This document shows positions 36,581-47,600 of a stretch of DNA of 64,000 nucleotides, piece after piece. The notes beneath the pieces were generated by a model. It had not been told where the DNA came from. It was given only the letters and a program-made list of their open reading frames with translations, and searched no databases. Position numbers and translations under genes: made by a program. Origin of the DNA: Pseudomonas sp. RSB 5.4. GTDB lineage: Bacteria; Pseudomonadota; Gammaproteobacteria; Pseudomonadales; Pseudomonadaceae. Each line of letters begins with the position of its first letter. Position 1 is the stretch's first letter. The stretch is taken from positions 5,270,501 to 5,334,500 of the forward strand of contig NZ_CP146986.1 in assembly GCF_037126175.1 (NCBI RefSeq), in the 5' to 3' direction.

Positions 36581-37939
36581 TTAGTGCTTCTCGCCAGCCA
36601 GCTTGTGCTCGAGGTAGTGAATGTTCACGCCCCCTTTGCAGAAGCCTTCGTCGCGGGTCAGATCACGGTGCAGCGGGATGTTGGTCTTGATCCCGTCCAC
36701 CACGATTTCGTCCAGGGCATTGCGCATGCGCGCCATGGCTTCGTCGCGGGTGGCGCCGTAAGTGATCAGCTTGCCGATCAGCGAGTCGTAGTTCGGCGGA
36801 ACCGCATAACCGCTGTACAGGTGCGAATCGACGCGAACGCCGTTGCCGCCTGGGGCGTGGAAATGCTTGACCGTGCCCGGGCTCGGCATGAAGGTTTTCG
36901 GGTCTTCAGCGTTGATCCGGCACTCCAGCGAGTGACCGCGGATAACCACGTCATCCTGCGTGAACGACAGCTTGTTGCCAGCGGCGATGCTGAGCATCTC
37001 CTTGACGATGTCGATACCGGTGACCATTTCCGAAACCGGGTGCTCCACCTGAACACGGGTGTTCATTTCGATGAAGTAGAAACGACCGTTCTCGTACAGG
37101 AACTCGAACGTGCCGGCGCCACGGTAACCGATATCGATGCACGCCTTGACGCAGCGAGCCAGAACTTCCTGGCGCGCCTGCTCGTCGATGCCCGGTGCCG
37201 GCGCTTCTTCGAGAACCTTCTGGTGACGGCGTTGCAGCGAGCAATCGCGGTCGCCCAGATGGATGGCGTGACCCTGGCCGTCGGACAGCACCTGAACTTC
37301 GACGTGACGCGGGTTGGTCAGGAATTTTTCCAGATAGACCATCGGGTTGCCGAACGCCGCGCCAGCTTCGGAGCGGGTCAGTTTCGCCGAGGCGATCAGG
37401 TCTTCTTCCTTGTGCACCACGCGCATGCCGCGACCACCACCGCCGCCAGCGGCCTTGATGATCACCGGATAGCCGACTTCACGACCGATGCGCAGTGCCG
37501 TTTCTTCGTCTTCCGGCAGTGGGCCGTCGGAACCAGGAACGGTTGGCACGCCGGCTTCGATCATCGCGTGCTTGGCCGATACCTTGTCGCCCATCAGGCG
37601 AATGGTGTCGGCTTTCGGGCCGATGAAGGCGAAGCCGGAGTTCTCGACCTGCTCGGCGAAATCGGCGTTTTCCGCTAGGAAACCGTAGCCTGGGTGAATG
37701 GCGGTAGCGCCAGTCACTTCAGCGGCAGCGATGATGGCCGGGATGTGCAGGTAGGACTGAGCGGCAGAAGCCGGGCCGATGCAGACGGATTCGTCTGCCA
37801 GACCCAGGTGCATCAGCTCTTTGTCGGCCTTGGAGTAAACGGCGACGGTCTTGATGCCCATCTCTTTGCAGGCACGCAGAATCCGCAGGGCGATCTCACC
37901 GCGGTTAGCGATCAGAACTTTTTCCAACTTCGCAGTCAT
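36581..37939 (-). CDS. accC: Acetyl-CoA carboxylase, biotin carboxylase subunit
   Basis: 452 residues from ATG 37939 ([19 protein letters not shown]). ATP-grasp carboxylase motifs are [51 protein letters not shown] and [13 protein letters not shown]. It carboxylates the biotin carried by AccB in the first step of fatty-acid synthesis. It lies 17 bases downstream of accB and is followed by a strong terminator. Confidence 0.97.
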   Translation of the reverse strand: MTAKLEKVLIANRGEIALRILRACKEMGIKTVAVYSKADKELMHLGLADESVCIGPASAAQSYLHIPAIIAAAEVTGATAIHPGYGFLAENADFAEQVENSGFAFIGPKADTIRLMGDKVSAKHAMIEAGVPTVPGSDGPLPEDEETALRIGREVGYPVIIKAAGGGGGRGMRVVHKEEDLIASAKLTRSEAGAAFGNPMVYLEKFLTNPRHVEVQVLSDGQGHAIHLGDRDCSLQRRHQKVLEEAPAPGIDEQARQEVLARCVKACIDIGYRGAGTFEFLYENGRFYFIEMNTRVQVEHPVSEMVTGIDIVKEMLSIAAGNKLSFTQDDVVIRGHSLECRINAEDPKTFMPSPGTVKHFHAPGGNGVRVDSHLYSGYAVPPNYDSLIGKLITYGATRDEAMARMRNALDEIVVDGIKTNIPLHRDLTRDEGFCKGGVNIHYLEHKLAGEKH

Positions 37940-37956
37940 CAAAGGCTCTCCGCAGT

Positions 37957-38421
37957 TCAAACGATGGTGAACAGCGGTTGGTCGTACTCAACCGGCTGGC
38001 CGTCTTCGACGAGGATGGATTCGATCACACCGCTGGTTTCAGCTTCGATGTGGTTCATCATCTTCATGGCTTCGACGATGCACAGGGTGTCGCCTTTCTT
38101 CACGGTCTGGCCGACTTCAACGAAGGCTGGCGAGGTTGGCGAAGATTTACGGTAGAAGGTGCCTACCATTGGCGAGCGGGCCACGGTGCCGTTCAGTGCT
38201 GGAGCAGCAGCGGCAGCCGGAGCGGCGGCAGCCACTGGAGCGGCAGCGGCGGCAGGCGCAGCGGCCGGAGCCTGCATCGGCGCCGGAGCGTAGTACTGCT
38301 GAGCCGGGGTCTTGCTGTGACGGCTGATACGTACGGACTCTTCGCCTTCCTTGATCTCGAGCTCGTCGATGCCGGACTCTTCCAGCAATTCGATCAGTTT
38401 CTTAACTTTACGGATATCCAT
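37957..38421 (-). CDS. accB: Biotin carboxyl carrier protein of acetyl-CoA carboxylase
   Basis: 154 residues ([20 protein letters not shown]). An N-terminal helical domain is followed by an Ala/Pro-rich flexible linker (about residues 45-75) and the biotinyl domain. The biotin-attachment lysine lies in [11 protein letters not shown]. It carries carboxybiotin between AccC and the AccAD transferase. Order aroQ-accB-accC is the common one in gammaproteobacteria. Confidence 0.97.
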   Translation of the reverse strand: MDIRKVKKLIELLEESGIDELEIKEGEESVRISRHSKTPAQQYYAPAPMQAPAAAPAAAAAPVAAAAPAAAAAPALNGTVARSPMVGTFYRKSSPTSPAFVEVGQTVKKGDTLCIVEAMKMMNHIEAETSGVIESILVEDGQPVEYDQPLFTIV

Positions 38422-38469
38422 GAATCATCAACTCCCAAGGGTCGGTCAGGGGCGTTTAACGCTTGTGGT

Positions 38470-38922
38470 TCAAGCTGTTGCCTGTGTTTCAAGCTGCTCT
38501 AGTGCGGCCTCCAGGGCCAGTCGGTAACCGCTGGCGCCAAGGCCGCAGATCACTCCCACCGCTACATCGGAGAAGTAAGAGTGATGGCGGAAAGGTTCGC
38601 GCTTGTGCACGTTGGACAAATGCACTTCGATGAATGGGATGCTCACTCCCAGCAGCGCGTCACGTAATGCGACGCTTGTGTGCGTAAAAGCTGCTGGATT
38701 GATCAGAATGAAATCGACACCTTCGCCGCGAGCGGCGTGGATGCGGTCGATCAATTCGTACTCGGCGTTGCTTTGCAGGTGCAGCAGATGATGGCCGGCT
38801 TCACGGGCGCGGCGCTCCAGATCCTGATTGATCTGCGCCAGGGTCGTTGAACCGTAGGTGCCGGGTTCGCGGGTGCCGAGCAGGTTCAGGTTGGGGCCGT
38901 GCAGCACCAGTAGGGTTGCCAT
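38470..38922 (-). CDS. aroQ: Type II 3-dehydroquinate dehydratase
   Basis: 150 residues ([20 protein letters not shown]). Type II hallmarks are [14 protein letters not shown] with the catalytic Tyr, [24 protein letters not shown] with the active His, and [17 protein letters not shown]. It converts 3-dehydroquinate to 3-dehydroshikimate in the shikimate pathway. It is the first gene of aroQ-accB-accC. Confidence 0.97.
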   Translation of the reverse strand: MATLLVLHGPNLNLLGTREPGTYGSTTLAQINQDLERRAREAGHHLLHLQSNAEYELIDRIHAARGEGVDFILINPAAFTHTSVALRDALLGVSIPFIEVHLSNVHKREPFRHHSYFSDVAVGVICGLGASGYRLALEAALEQLETQATA

Positions 38923-39090
38923 CTGCGTGTTCCTTGTTATGAATGAGCAGTCGTCAGAACCCGGCGACTATGCCGCAAAGACTTTGTGACTGTCCAGTTC
39001 TCTGCAATAGCCAGCACGATGACCGATGTTTGCGCGAAATTTGTGACTGAGTAATTTGATCCGGTCATTTGTGGTGACAGCAATACCGCC

Positions 39091-39154
39091 TTCGCGAGCA
39101 AGCCCGCTCCCACAGGGGTACGCATTCCAATGTGGGAGCGGGCTTGCTCGCGAA
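39091..39154. repeat. REPIN downstream of the chemoreceptor gene
   Basis: Here the two copies are arranged the other way round: the complement TTCGCGAGCAAGCCCGCTCC starts at 39091 and the forward TGTGGGAGCGGGC copy ends at 39154, with only 16 bases between. It starts 10 bases after the receptor stop and may act as its 3' end. Confidence 0.9.
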
Positions 39155-39163
39155 GGCTATTTG

Positions 39164-41110
39164 TCAGACGCGGAAGGCTTGCACGGCGGTATGTAGTTGT
39201 CCGCCCAATACCAGCAGGTTCTCGCCTTGTTCACGACCTTCGCCGATGCGCAGCAGGTTATCCCCGCCCAATTGATGAATCCGCTCGCTGTGGTCACGGA
39301 TCTCGCTGACCGCGCCGCTCTGCTGGGCGGTGATGTCGGCGATGCGGATCGCCGTGTCGGAAATGGTCTGGATCGCACCGACGATTTTATCCAGCGCGCC
39401 GTCCGCCGCCTGTGCCTGATTGGCCGTGGCTTCGGCGTGTTCGACTTGCGCGCGCATGCCTTCGACCGATTGTCGGGCGGCGCTTTGCAGGCCGGCGATC
39501 AGCGTCTGGATTTCCGCTGTCGCGCCCGCCGTGCGTTGCGCCAGTGAGCGCACTTCTTCGGCCACCACCGCAAAACCACGGCCCATTTCCCCGGCCCGCG
39601 CCGCTTCGATCGCCGCATTCAGGGCCAGCAGGTTGGTCTGGTCGGCAATCGAGCGGATCACCGTCAGCACGCCACCAATGGTCGCCGACTCTTCGGCCAG
39701 GTGCTCGATCATCTGCGCGTTGCCTTGCACCTCGCCGACCAGTGCGTGCAGCCCGGTGAGGCTCTGGCCGATCACGGTCTGTCCATGTTCGACCGCCAGC
39801 CCTGCATGGCGGCTGGCGTCCGCGGCCTGGCGCGCATCACCGGCCACTTGCTGGATGGTCGCCTCCAGTTCGCCGAGAGAGTCGCGGATCAACGCGGTAT
39901 CGCCGGCCTGATGTTCGGCGCCGCTGTGCAGCTCATTGCTCAGTTCGGCGAGGGTACGGCTGCTGCCGGCGACTTGTTCGGCATTGCCGCGAATCGTGCC
40001 GACCAGATCCACCAGATAGGCGCGCAAGCGATTGAGCGACGCTTCGATGTCGTGCAGCTCGCGGTTGGTCTTGCCCAAGTGAATGTCGTTGCTGAAGTCG
40101 CCCTCGGCCCAGGTCGACAGCGCCGGGGCGAGGTTGGTCAGGGTGCGGGCGAGGCGCCGCTGCAGGGTGTCGATCAGCAGGGCGATCAACAGAATCAGGC
40201 CGATCATCACGCCTTGCATCAGGCGCACTTCGCCCTGAATCTGCCCGTGCTGGGCGCGCACCACCGGCTCGAGGCCGGCGATGGCTTGCTGCACGGCGGC
40301 GATCTTCAGGTGCGTGGCGGTGCTCAGGTCGGTGCGTTTCTGGATCTGCTCGCGGGTGCGTTCCAGTTCCGCCGGATAGCGCCCCAGCAGGCTGTTGAGT
40401 TCACGCTTGAGGCTGACACCAGCGTCTTCGGCGGCGGCTTTTTCGTTGCTTTCGATGCCCATCATGGCGGCGAAATCATCGCTGCCGGATTCGTTCTTGG
40501 CGACCACGCCGAGCAGGGGCAGGGCATCGATCACCTGTGCCTGAGCGCGGATGTTGCTGACCTCGCGCTCGACGTCGGCGGCCAGTTCACTGCGGCCGCT
40601 GCTGACCAGTTTGTCGCGAGCCAGCGACAGCTTGCCCAGATGCTGCGAGGCGGTGAGCAGGGGTGTCAGGTACGTCGCGTTGCCATCGGCGTAGGTGCTG
40701 AGCTGATCGAGGCTGGCGCTCAGTTCGCGTTCGGCCTGCAACAGCAGTGCCTGCGGATCACCGGCCAGTTTGCCGGCTGCGAGCAGGTCGGTTTTGCTGA
40801 ATTCTTCGAGGCTCGACAGGCTCGGGCGCAGGGGCTCGGCCAGTGCCGGTGGCAGTTCGCCGAGTTCCTTCTGCAAGCCGTCGATGGCCTGGCTGGCGCT
40901 GCTCAGGCGCAGCGCGTCGCCGCTGGCGAGGTAATCCTCGACATTGCGCGCCACATCATTCTGAAATTGCTGCGACAGGCCCAGGTAGCGCTCCATCAAC
41001 AAGTACGGACGCTCCAGGGCTTTTTGCGACCACCACAGCGTCGCGCCGAGGGCCACGCAGACGGCGACCAGCAGCAGAGTGTTGAGATTGGTGAGCAACT
41101 TCAGGCGCAT
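39164..41110 (-). CDS. Methyl-accepting chemotaxis protein
   Basis: 648 residues from ATG 41110 ([20 protein letters not shown]). It has an N-terminal transmembrane helix, a long helical periplasmic ligand domain (about residues 35-300) and a second membrane segment ([17 protein letters not shown]). A HAMP region and the signalling hairpin follow ([37 protein letters not shown]). Ligand is not predictable from sequence alone. Position beside gcbA is that of P. aeruginosa PA4844 (CtpL), but the identity of the sensor domain was not tested. Confidence 0.93.
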   Translation of the reverse strand: MRLKLLTNLNTLLLVAVCVALGATLWWSQKALERPYLLMERYLGLSQQFQNDVARNVEDYLASGDALRLSSASQAIDGLQKELGELPPALAEPLRPSLSSLEEFSKTDLLAAGKLAGDPQALLLQAERELSASLDQLSTYADGNATYLTPLLTASQHLGKLSLARDKLVSSGRSELAADVEREVSNIRAQAQVIDALPLLGVVAKNESGSDDFAAMMGIESNEKAAAEDAGVSLKRELNSLLGRYPAELERTREQIQKRTDLSTATHLKIAAVQQAIAGLEPVVRAQHGQIQGEVRLMQGVMIGLILLIALLIDTLQRRLARTLTNLAPALSTWAEGDFSNDIHLGKTNRELHDIEASLNRLRAYLVDLVGTIRGNAEQVAGSSRTLAELSNELHSGAEHQAGDTALIRDSLGELEATIQQVAGDARQAADASRHAGLAVEHGQTVIGQSLTGLHALVGEVQGNAQMIEHLAEESATIGGVLTVIRSIADQTNLLALNAAIEAARAGEMGRGFAVVAEEVRSLAQRTAGATAEIQTLIAGLQSAARQSVEGMRAQVEHAEATANQAQAADGALDKIVGAIQTISDTAIRIADITAQQSGAVSEIRDHSERIHQLGGDNLLRIGEGREQGENLLVLGGQLHTAVQAFRV

Positions 41111-41161
41111 GACGGCTACCAACGGCAGAAATGGTAAGCGCCTGAATTTATTGCGGTTCTG

Positions 41162-42832
41162 TTACAGGGTTATGACCGAATCGGTGGATTCCGATGAAAA
41201 AGTGGCACTTTGCTTTGATCCGTACGCGGTCTGTACCCGATTGCGTCCGGCACCTTTGGCGCGGTACAGCGCCTCGTCGGCCTGGCTGGCCATCATCAGG
41301 CTGTCGGAGTCCTCGTGCATTTCCACCACGCCAGCGCTGAAGGTGCACCACAAATCCTGCGGTTGCGCCGGGTAGTGGATTTCGGCGAAGCGCTGGCGGA
41401 TCTCGTCGAGCACTTTGTGCGCCGCTTCTATGTCGGTGTCGGGCATGACGATGGCGAATTCCTCGCCGCCGTAACGACCGATAAAGTCGGTCTTGCGCAG
41501 CCGTTGTTTGAGGAACAGCGCCAGGCTCTTGATCACCCGGTCGCCCATCGGGTGGCCGTGGCTGTCGTTGACCCGTTTGAAGTGGTCAATGTCGAGCATG
41601 GCAAAGCTCAGTGGCTTGTTCTCGCGGCGCGCGCGGAACGAGCAGTCTTCGAGCAATTGCAGGATGTGCGTGTGGTTGTACAGGCCGGTGAGGCTGTCGC
41701 GGACCATGCGTGCCTTGAGGTTGCGCGCACGCGCGGCGCGGTTGCGCACGGTGGTGATCAGGTGCCGCGGCTTGATCGGTTTGGTCAGGAAGTCGTCGCC
41801 GCCCTCGCTCATCGCGTCGAGCTGTTTATCCAGATCGTCCTCGGCGGACAAGTAGATGATCGGCACGCTGACGTAGCGGTCGTTGTGGCGAATGACCTTG
41901 GCCAGTTCGGTGCCGGTGCAGGCCGGCATGTACATGTCGAGGATGATCAGGTCCGGCTGGAAGTCCGCCAGTTCGGCCATCGCTTGGATCGGTTCGATCA
42001 GCGTGCGAGTGACGATCCCGGCGCTGTTGAGCAGGCGTTCGGTGTGCAAGGCCTGGGCGCGGGAGTCGTCGATGATCAGCACTTTATAGGGTTCGTACTG
42101 GGCAACGCAGGTCAGGACTTCGATCTTCTCCAGCAGACTCGAGGCTTCGAGGGTGCCGGTGAGGAATTCCTGGCCACCGGCGCGCACCGCCGCGAGGCGG
42201 GTCGGGGTGTCAGTTTCGTGCAGGCTGAAAAACAGCAGCGGCAGCGGTTCTTCCAGACCGACCTGGGCTTCGGCGGCCAGTTGCAGGCCGACGCCAGCGC
42301 CGCTGAAGTCAACGTCCATGACGATCGCAGCCGGCAAGCGCTCGACCATCGAGGAGCGAAACGCCGCCACACTGTCCAGCGCCTGCGCGGTGAGGCCGAA
42401 AAATTCCAGCTGCTTGGCCAGCCGCTCGGCGCGGTCGTGATCCTGCAACATCACGTAGATCGGTTTGCGCAGCGGCGGCAGGAAGGTCTGGTCGAGTTGA
42501 TCGCCATGGCGCAGACCGGTGCGCGACAGGCGCTGCATCAAACGATTGAGATCGGTGATCAGGCCACTGCTCAGGCGCCCGCGATTGGCGTCCACCGCTT
42601 CCAGCGACTGGCCGATATGACGCGCGAGTTGCGTGTGCTCGGGCTGCTCGAAACGCTCGGCAAAACGCAGCAGGCGCAGATTGGCCTCGCTCAGTTCGGC
42701 GAGGTCGGCAGTGGACCACTCACTGCGTTGCAGGCGCTGCCATATCTCAAGAATCTGACGTGCCTGATGAATTACCCGCTGGGCAAAGTGGTGCTTGAGG
42801 CGCTCGCGGCTGGGGTCTTCTGGCTCGGTCAT
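41162..42832 (-). CDS. gcbA: Diguanylate cyclase GcbA with two receiver domains
   Basis: 556 residues (MTEPEDPSRERLKHHFAQRV). An N-terminal helical, Hpt-like region is followed by a degenerate receiver (VMLQDHDRAERLAKQL) and a canonical receiver (KVLIIDDSRAQ, LIILDMYMPACTG). A GGDEF domain ends the protein, with GGEEF at residues 455-459 and an RxxD inhibitory site (RKTD) just upstream. It should make cyclic di-GMP in response to phosphorylation. GcbA promotes surface attachment in P. fluorescens and has a counterpart in P. aeruginosa. It lies next to the chemoreceptor, 51 bases apart. Confidence 0.9.
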   Translation of the reverse strand: MTEPEDPSRERLKHHFAQRVIHQARQILEIWQRLQRSEWSTADLAELSEANLRLLRFAERFEQPEHTQLARHIGQSLEAVDANRGRLSSGLITDLNRLMQRLSRTGLRHGDQLDQTFLPPLRKPIYVMLQDHDRAERLAKQLEFFGLTAQALDSVAAFRSSMVERLPAAIVMDVDFSGAGVGLQLAAEAQVGLEEPLPLLFFSLHETDTPTRLAAVRAGGQEFLTGTLEASSLLEKIEVLTCVAQYEPYKVLIIDDSRAQALHTERLLNSAGIVTRTLIEPIQAMAELADFQPDLIILDMYMPACTGTELAKVIRHNDRYVSVPIIYLSAEDDLDKQLDAMSEGGDDFLTKPIKPRHLITTVRNRAARARNLKARMVRDSLTGLYNHTHILQLLEDCSFRARRENKPLSFAMLDIDHFKRVNDSHGHPMGDRVIKSLALFLKQRLRKTDFIGRYGGEEFAIVMPDTDIEAAHKVLDEIRQRFAEIHYPAQPQDLWCTFSAGVVEMHEDSDSLMMASQADEALYRAKGAGRNRVQTAYGSKQSATFSSESTDSVITL

Positions 42833-43267
42833 ATCCTGACTACTAGTTAGGGTGCATGCTGAGATCGACTGGTGGCTCTATGCTAGCACCTCTTTTCCCT
42901 TACATCAGTGTCGTGCGTCAATAATCTGCGATGCGACACAATTCAGTTTCTGACTGGCGGGTTTCAAAACGGACCTGCTCGTCGGGCAAGTCCCCGAATG
43001 CCGGGGGTATGAGGTGGCCGGCGGGATCATTCACATGACTTTCCGCTGCGGCTGACATAAAGCTCTTGAATGGTTTTTGCGTGCTTGAAAAACCGTTCGG
43101 CGAAAGATTTTTGCCGGTGCGGTATCAGGTATTCCCCTAGACTCTGACGGATGCTTCGTCCGCGCCGCGGATTTGCTGCTTATCTTTACGGGCGGGTGCC
43201 GGCCTTGGCACGTTGTTGTATGGTTGTGGTCGAACCGTTGAACCCAAGTGATTGAAAGGATATCGCC
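42833..43267. other. Intergenic region between divergent gcbA and DUF2333 genes
   Basis: 435 bases with no believable coding frame. It must hold the promoters of both divergent genes. I found no strong hairpin, repeat or clear sigma-70 box. AAGGATATCGCC before ATG 43268 is the ribosome binding site of the rightward gene. Confidence 0.5.
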
Positions 43268-44335
43268 ATGCTGGACTGGAAGAACCGCGCGGGCAGCGCG
43301 CCTGAACGTGCCGCCGAGCCCAAGTCGGCCACCCGCAGCTATTTCGGCGGCCTGTTGTTCAGCCGTGCGCTGGCCACACTGGTCGGCATTTACCTGTTGG
43401 TGACCATCGCCCTGGGCATTTACTGGAGCGAGGAGCCGGCGCTGTTCCCGGTGGCGCAGAACGCTCAGATTGCGGCCGAAAAAGAAGGCAAGCAGATGGT
43501 CGTCGGCTACACCACGGTCGAAACCCTGAAAACCGTTGCCGGTACTTTGCTGAACAAGCCGGGCGGTTACATCGCCAATGACCGTTTCCCGCCGGGCCTG
43601 TGGATGGACAACATGCCGAGCTGGGAATACGGCGTGCTGGTGCAGGTACGTGACTTGACCCGTGCCCTGCGCAAGGACTTCGCCCGCTCGCAATCGCAGT
43701 CGGCCGAAGACGCCGATCTGGCCAAGGCCGAGCCGCGTTTCAACTTCGACAACAAGAGCTGGATCCTGCCGTCGAGCGAGTCGGAATATCAGGAAGGCAT
43801 CAATTCCCTGAGCCGCTATCAGGCGCGCCTGTCCGATCCTTCGCAGAAAAACGCGCTGTTCTATGCTCGAGCCGACAACCTGAACAACTGGCTGGGCGAT
43901 GTCGGTACGCGTCTCGGTTCGTTGTCGCAACGACTGTCGGCCAGTGTCGGTCGGGTCAAGCTCAATACCGCGCTGAAGACTGAAGTCGTGGCGCCGGGGC
44001 AGGTGCCACAGGTCGATGAGGAAGTTGTGGAAACTCCCTGGATGCAGATCGACAACGTGTTCTACGAAGCTCGCGGTCAGGCCTGGGCCCTGTCGCACCT
44101 GTTGCGCGCTATCGAGGTGGACTTCGCCGATGTGCTGGCCAAGAAGAACGCCACGGTCAGCGTGCGTCAGATCATTCGTGAACTGGAGGCCTCGCAGCAG
44201 ACAGTCTGGAGTCCGATGATCCTCAATGGCAGCGGTTTCGGGATTCTGGCCAACCACTCGCTGGTGATGGCCAACTACATTTCCCGGGCCAACGCAGCGG
44301 TGATCGATTTGCGTCAACTGCTCAATCAGGGCTGA
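43268..44335 (+). CDS. DUF2333 family membrane protein
   Basis: 355 residues with a Shine-Dalgarno AAGGA. One N-terminal transmembrane helix (LATLVGIYLLVTIALGIYW, about residues 35-55) anchors a mainly helical domain that would be periplasmic. Conserved-looking blocks are GGYIANDRFPPGLWMDNMPS and WILPSSESEYQEGI. The family has no established function. In pseudomonads it is found next to the NUDIX gene that follows here 3 bases after its stop, so the two are probably co-translated. Confidence 0.88.
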   Translation: MLDWKNRAGSAPERAAEPKSATRSYFGGLLFSRALATLVGIYLLVTIALGIYWSEEPALFPVAQNAQIAAEKEGKQMVVGYTTVETLKTVAGTLLNKPGGYIANDRFPPGLWMDNMPSWEYGVLVQVRDLTRALRKDFARSQSQSAEDADLAKAEPRFNFDNKSWILPSSESEYQEGINSLSRYQARLSDPSQKNALFYARADNLNNWLGDVGTRLGSLSQRLSASVGRVKLNTALKTEVVAPGQVPQVDEEVVETPWMQIDNVFYEARGQAWALSHLLRAIEVDFADVLAKKNATVSVRQIIRELEASQQTVWSPMILNGSGFGILANHSLVMANYISRANAAVIDLRQLLNQG

Positions 44336-44338
44336 GTC

Positions 44339-44896
44339 ATGGTCGAGAGCGCCAAAGAGGCGGCCCACCGCGCCGCCTCCGATGCCGAACAGATCGCCTG
44401 GGTCGACGAGCAGGACAACCTGCTCGGCGCCTTGGTGCGGGCCGATTTGCGTGAACGCGGGCTGATCGGTCGCGGCACCTACATCATGCTGTTCAATAGC
44501 GCCGGTGAGCTTTGCGTGCATCGGCGCACCTTGAGCAAGGCGATCTATCCCGGTTACTGGGATGTTGCGGCCGGCGGTATGGTGCAGGCCGATGAAACCT
44601 ACGCCGAATCCGCAGCCCGGGAGCTGGAAGAGGAGTTGGGTGTGAGCGGGGTGGAATTGACCGCCCACGATCATTTCTTCTTCGAAGACACCGGCAACCG
44701 TCTGTGGTGTTCGGCATTTTCCGCGGTGTGGGACGGCCCGCTGAAACTGCAGCCTGAAGAAGTGCTGGAAGCACGCTTTATTCCGGTCGAACAGGTGATG
44801 CGCGAAATCGAGCAAAAGCCTTACTGTCCGGACTCTCTGGCCGCGTTGAAGCGCTATCTGAAGGCTCAGCAAAGCGACGTCGCAAAGAACTCATAA
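44339..44896 (+). CDS. NUDIX hydrolase
   Basis: 185 residues. A complete Nudix box is visible as GGMVQADETYAESAAR followed by ELEEELGV, fitting GX5EX7REUXEEXGU. An N-terminal IAWVDEQDNLLGALVRADL segment resembles the YfcD-like branch. Substrate cannot be told from sequence; members cleave nucleoside diphosphates linked to another group. The gene follows the DUF2333 gene by 3 bases. Confidence 0.9.
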   Translation: MVESAKEAAHRAASDAEQIAWVDEQDNLLGALVRADLRERGLIGRGTYIMLFNSAGELCVHRRTLSKAIYPGYWDVAAGGMVQADETYAESAARELEEELGVSGVELTAHDHFFFEDTGNRLWCSAFSAVWDGPLKLQPEEVLEARFIPVEQVMREIEQKPYCPDSLAALKRYLKAQQSDVAKNS

Positions 44897-45084
44897 ATTG
44901 GCGCCGATTGGCTCTTAGCAATTGCGCTTTTTGCCGTTACACTGCGCGACCTTTTCAAGCTGCACCGACCTGCTTTTATTGAAGCGCACGGTGCAGTAGC
45001 GCTGCCCCTGCCTGAGTGGGGCTTCGCGGTCGATGACCTTGCCCAAGGTCGCGATCAGTCTTTGTCCTCCCAAGAGGATTGCCG

Positions 45085-45456
45085 GTGGCCAAAAAAGCCG
45101 CATCCTTCGCCGCCCTTGGTGGCCTGGTATTTTCCACCGACGCAGGTCGTCATTGCCCGGAATGCAGTAAGCCGGTGGACGCCTGTATCTGCAAACAAAC
45201 CGTGATCCCGGCCGGGGACGGCATTGCCCGCGTGCGTCGCGAGAGCAAGGGCCGTGGCGGCAAAACGGTGACCACCATAACCGGCGTGCCATTGGCCGAA
45301 GACGCTCTCAAGGAGCTGGCGACAACGTTGAAGAAACGTTGCGGCACCGGTGGGGCGTTGAAGGACGGGATCATCGAAATCCAGGGCGATCATGTCGAGC
45401 TACTCTTGGCTGAACTGATCAAGCTCGGTTTCAAAGCGAAGAAGTCCGGCGGCTAG
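45085..45456 (+). CDS. yciH: SUI1/YciH-type translation initiation factor-like protein
   Basis: 123 residues from GTG 45085, with AGGA 6 bases upstream; an in-frame TTG lies 6 bases earlier. The N-terminus has a Cys-rich element (HCPECSKPVDACIC). The SUI1 fold follows (RVRRESKGRGGKTVTTITGVPL, LKKRCGTGGALKDGIIEIQGDH). It is the bacterial relative of eIF1, of uncertain role in start-codon choice. It lies upstream of speA, as in P. aeruginosa. Confidence 0.92.
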   Translation: MAKKAASFAALGGLVFSTDAGRHCPECSKPVDACICKQTVIPAGDGIARVRRESKGRGGKTVTTITGVPLAEDALKELATTLKKRCGTGGALKDGIIEIQGDHVELLLAELIKLGFKAKKSGG

Positions 45457-45460
45457 CAGC

Positions 45461-45537
45461 CTCTGTGAAAACCACCTGCGGCTTGATCCGGCTCTGAAAT
45501 GCTCAGCGCCGGCGTCGTCTCCATGGTTTTCACAGAG
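45461..45537. repeat. 14-bp perfect inverted repeat between yciH and speA
   Basis: CTCTGTGAAAACCA at 45461-45474 and its exact complement TGGTTTTCACAGAG at 45524-45537, with 49 bases between. It starts 4 bases after the yciH stop. It could be a transcript-end structure or the ends of a small relic element; neither is proven. Confidence 0.8.
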
Positions 45538-45568
45538 CCTGTTCATACCGGTTTCTAAACTACACGCG

Positions 45569-45595
45569 GTCAGCGCGGTCTACCGCCGCGCTGAC
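45569..45595. repeat. 10-bp hairpin in the speA leader
   Basis: GTCAGCGCGG, a 7-base loop, then CCGCGCTGAC, about 80 bases before the speA ATG. No T-run follows, so it is not a plain terminator. It may be an mRNA leader structure or a protein-binding palindrome. Confidence 0.7.
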
Positions 45596-45673
45596 GAATC
45601 GTCATTTTCATTCTTTAGACTGCGCCGGCCTGCGATCAGGCGACGCACTATGACTTCTTTATAGGGGACTTCG

Positions 45674-47587
45674 ATGTCCGTACGACGCACACGTAAAGAC
45701 GATGGCAGCCAATGGACAGTTGCGGACAGCCGCAGTGTTTACGGGATTCGCCATTGGGGGGCCGGGTATTTCGCGATCAATGACGCCGGTCGCGTCGAAG
45801 TTCGTCCGAACGGCCCGAGCAGTTCGCCTATCGACCTGTTCGAACAAGTCGACCAACTGCGCAAGAGCGGCTTGTCCCTGCCGTTGCTGGTACGTTTCCC
45901 CGACATCCTGCAAGACCGTGTCCGTCAGCTGACCGGTGCTTTCGACTCGAACATCGAGCGCCTGGAATACCAGAGCAAGTACACCGCGCTCTACCCGATC
46001 AAGGTCAACCAGCAAGAAGCGGTGATCGAGAACATCATCGCCACCCACAACGTTTCCATCGGTCTGGAAGCTGGCTCCAAGCCTGAGCTGCTGGCGGTGC
46101 TGGCGCTGGCGCCGAAGGGCGGCACCATCGTCTGCAACGGTTACAAGGATCGCGAGTTCATCCGTCTGGCGCTGATGGGCCAGAAGCTCGGCCACAACGT
46201 GTTCATCGTGATCGAGAAAGAATCCGAAGTCGGCCTGGTGATCGAAGAAGCCGCCTCGCTGAAGGTCAAGCCACAGGTCGGTCTTCGCGTGCGCCTGTCG
46301 TCGCTGGCGTCCTCGAAGTGGGCGGACACCGGTGGCGAGAAATCCAAATTCGGTCTGTCGGCGGCGCAACTGCTGTCGGTGGTCGAGCGCTTCCGCGCGG
46401 CCGGCCTCGATCAGGGCATTCGCCTGCTGCACTTCCACATGGGTTCGCAGATCGCCAACCTGGCTGATTACCAGCACGGTTTCAAGGAAGCGATCCGTTA
46501 CTACGGCGAGCTGCGCAACCTTGGCCTGCCGGTCGATCACATCGACGTCGGCGGCGGTCTGGGTGTCGACTACGACGGTACCCACTCGCGCAACGCCAGT
46601 TCGATCAACTACGACATGGACGACTACGCCGGTGTCGTGGTCGGCATGCTCAAGGAGTTCTGCGACGCGCAGAGCCTGCCGCATCCGCACATCTTCTCCG
46701 AAAGCGGCCGCTCGCTGACCGCGCACCACGCGATGCTGGTGGTGCAGGTGACCGACGTCGAGAAACACAACGACGAAATCCCGCTGATCGAAAACAAGGA
46801 AAACCTGCCGGAAACCGTGCAGTGGCTGGTGGACCTGCTCGGCCCGACCGACATCGAGATGGTCACCGAGACTTACTGGCGCGCCACGCACTACATGAGC
46901 GACGTGGCTTCGCAGTACGCCGACGGCAAACTGACCCTGGCGGAAAAAGCCCTGGCCGAGCAGTGCTATTTCGCTGTGTGCCGGCGCCTGCACAACTCGC
47001 TGAAGGCGCGTCAGCGTTCGCACCGTCAGGTGCTCGACGAACTCAACGACAAGCTGGCCGACAAGTACATCTGCAATTTCTCGGTGTTCCAGAGCCTGCC
47101 GGACACCTGGGCGATCGATCAGGTGCTGCCGATCATCCCGCTGCATCGTCTGGACGAAGAGCCGCTGCGTCGCGCCGTGCTGCAAGACCTGACCTGCGAT
47201 TCCGACGGCAAGATCAACCAGTACGTCGACGAGCAGAGCATCGAGACCAGCCTGCCAGTGCACGGTCTGAACGAAGGTGAAGACTACCTGCTGGGCGTGT
47301 TCCTGGTCGGCGCCTATCAGGAAATTCTCGGCGACATGCACAACCTGTTCGGTGACACCGACTCGGTGAACATCTACCAGAACGCCGATGGCAGCGTGTA
47401 CCACGCCGGCATCGAGACCCACGACACCATCGAAGACATGCTGCGTTATGTGCACTTGTCGCCGGAAGAACTGATGACCCACTACCGCGACAAGTGCGCC
47501 AGTGCCCGTATCAGTGCCAGCGAGCGCACGCAGTTCCTCGATGCCTTGCGTCTGGGTCTGACCCGCTCCTCCTACCTGTCTTCCTGA
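45674..47587 (+). CDS. speA: Biosynthetic arginine decarboxylase
   Basis: 637 residues from ATG 45674 with AGGGGA upstream. It is a fold-III PLP enzyme with [15 protein letters not shown] carrying the PLP lysine, [41 protein letters not shown] and [15 protein letters not shown]. It converts arginine to agmatine, the entry to putrescine by the agmatine route. The length fits SpeA. It appears to be a single gene with a structured leader and a long hairpin after the stop. Confidence 0.97.
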   Translation: MSVRRTRKDDGSQWTVADSRSVYGIRHWGAGYFAINDAGRVEVRPNGPSSSPIDLFEQVDQLRKSGLSLPLLVRFPDILQDRVRQLTGAFDSNIERLEYQSKYTALYPIKVNQQEAVIENIIATHNVSIGLEAGSKPELLAVLALAPKGGTIVCNGYKDREFIRLALMGQKLGHNVFIVIEKESEVGLVIEEAASLKVKPQVGLRVRLSSLASSKWADTGGEKSKFGLSAAQLLSVVERFRAAGLDQGIRLLHFHMGSQIANLADYQHGFKEAIRYYGELRNLGLPVDHIDVGGGLGVDYDGTHSRNASSINYDMDDYAGVVVGMLKEFCDAQSLPHPHIFSESGRSLTAHHAMLVVQVTDVEKHNDEIPLIENKENLPETVQWLVDLLGPTDIEMVTETYWRATHYMSDVASQYADGKLTLAEKALAEQCYFAVCRRLHNSLKARQRSHRQVLDELNDKLADKYICNFSVFQSLPDTWAIDQVLPIIPLHRLDEEPLRRAVLQDLTCDSDGKINQYVDEQSIETSLPVHGLNEGEDYLLGVFLVGAYQEILGDMHNLFGDTDSVNIYQNADGSVYHAGIETHDTIEDMLRYVHLSPEELMTHYRDKCASARISASERTQFLDALRLGLTRSSYLSS

Positions 47588-47600
47588 GTCAGGTCTGTTG

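Noticed and set aside
38923..39163. Missing dsbD/dipZ gene between aroQ and the chemoreceptor
   Set aside because: P. aeruginosa has one here as I recall, but its absence may be normal for this lineage; I cannot compare genomes.
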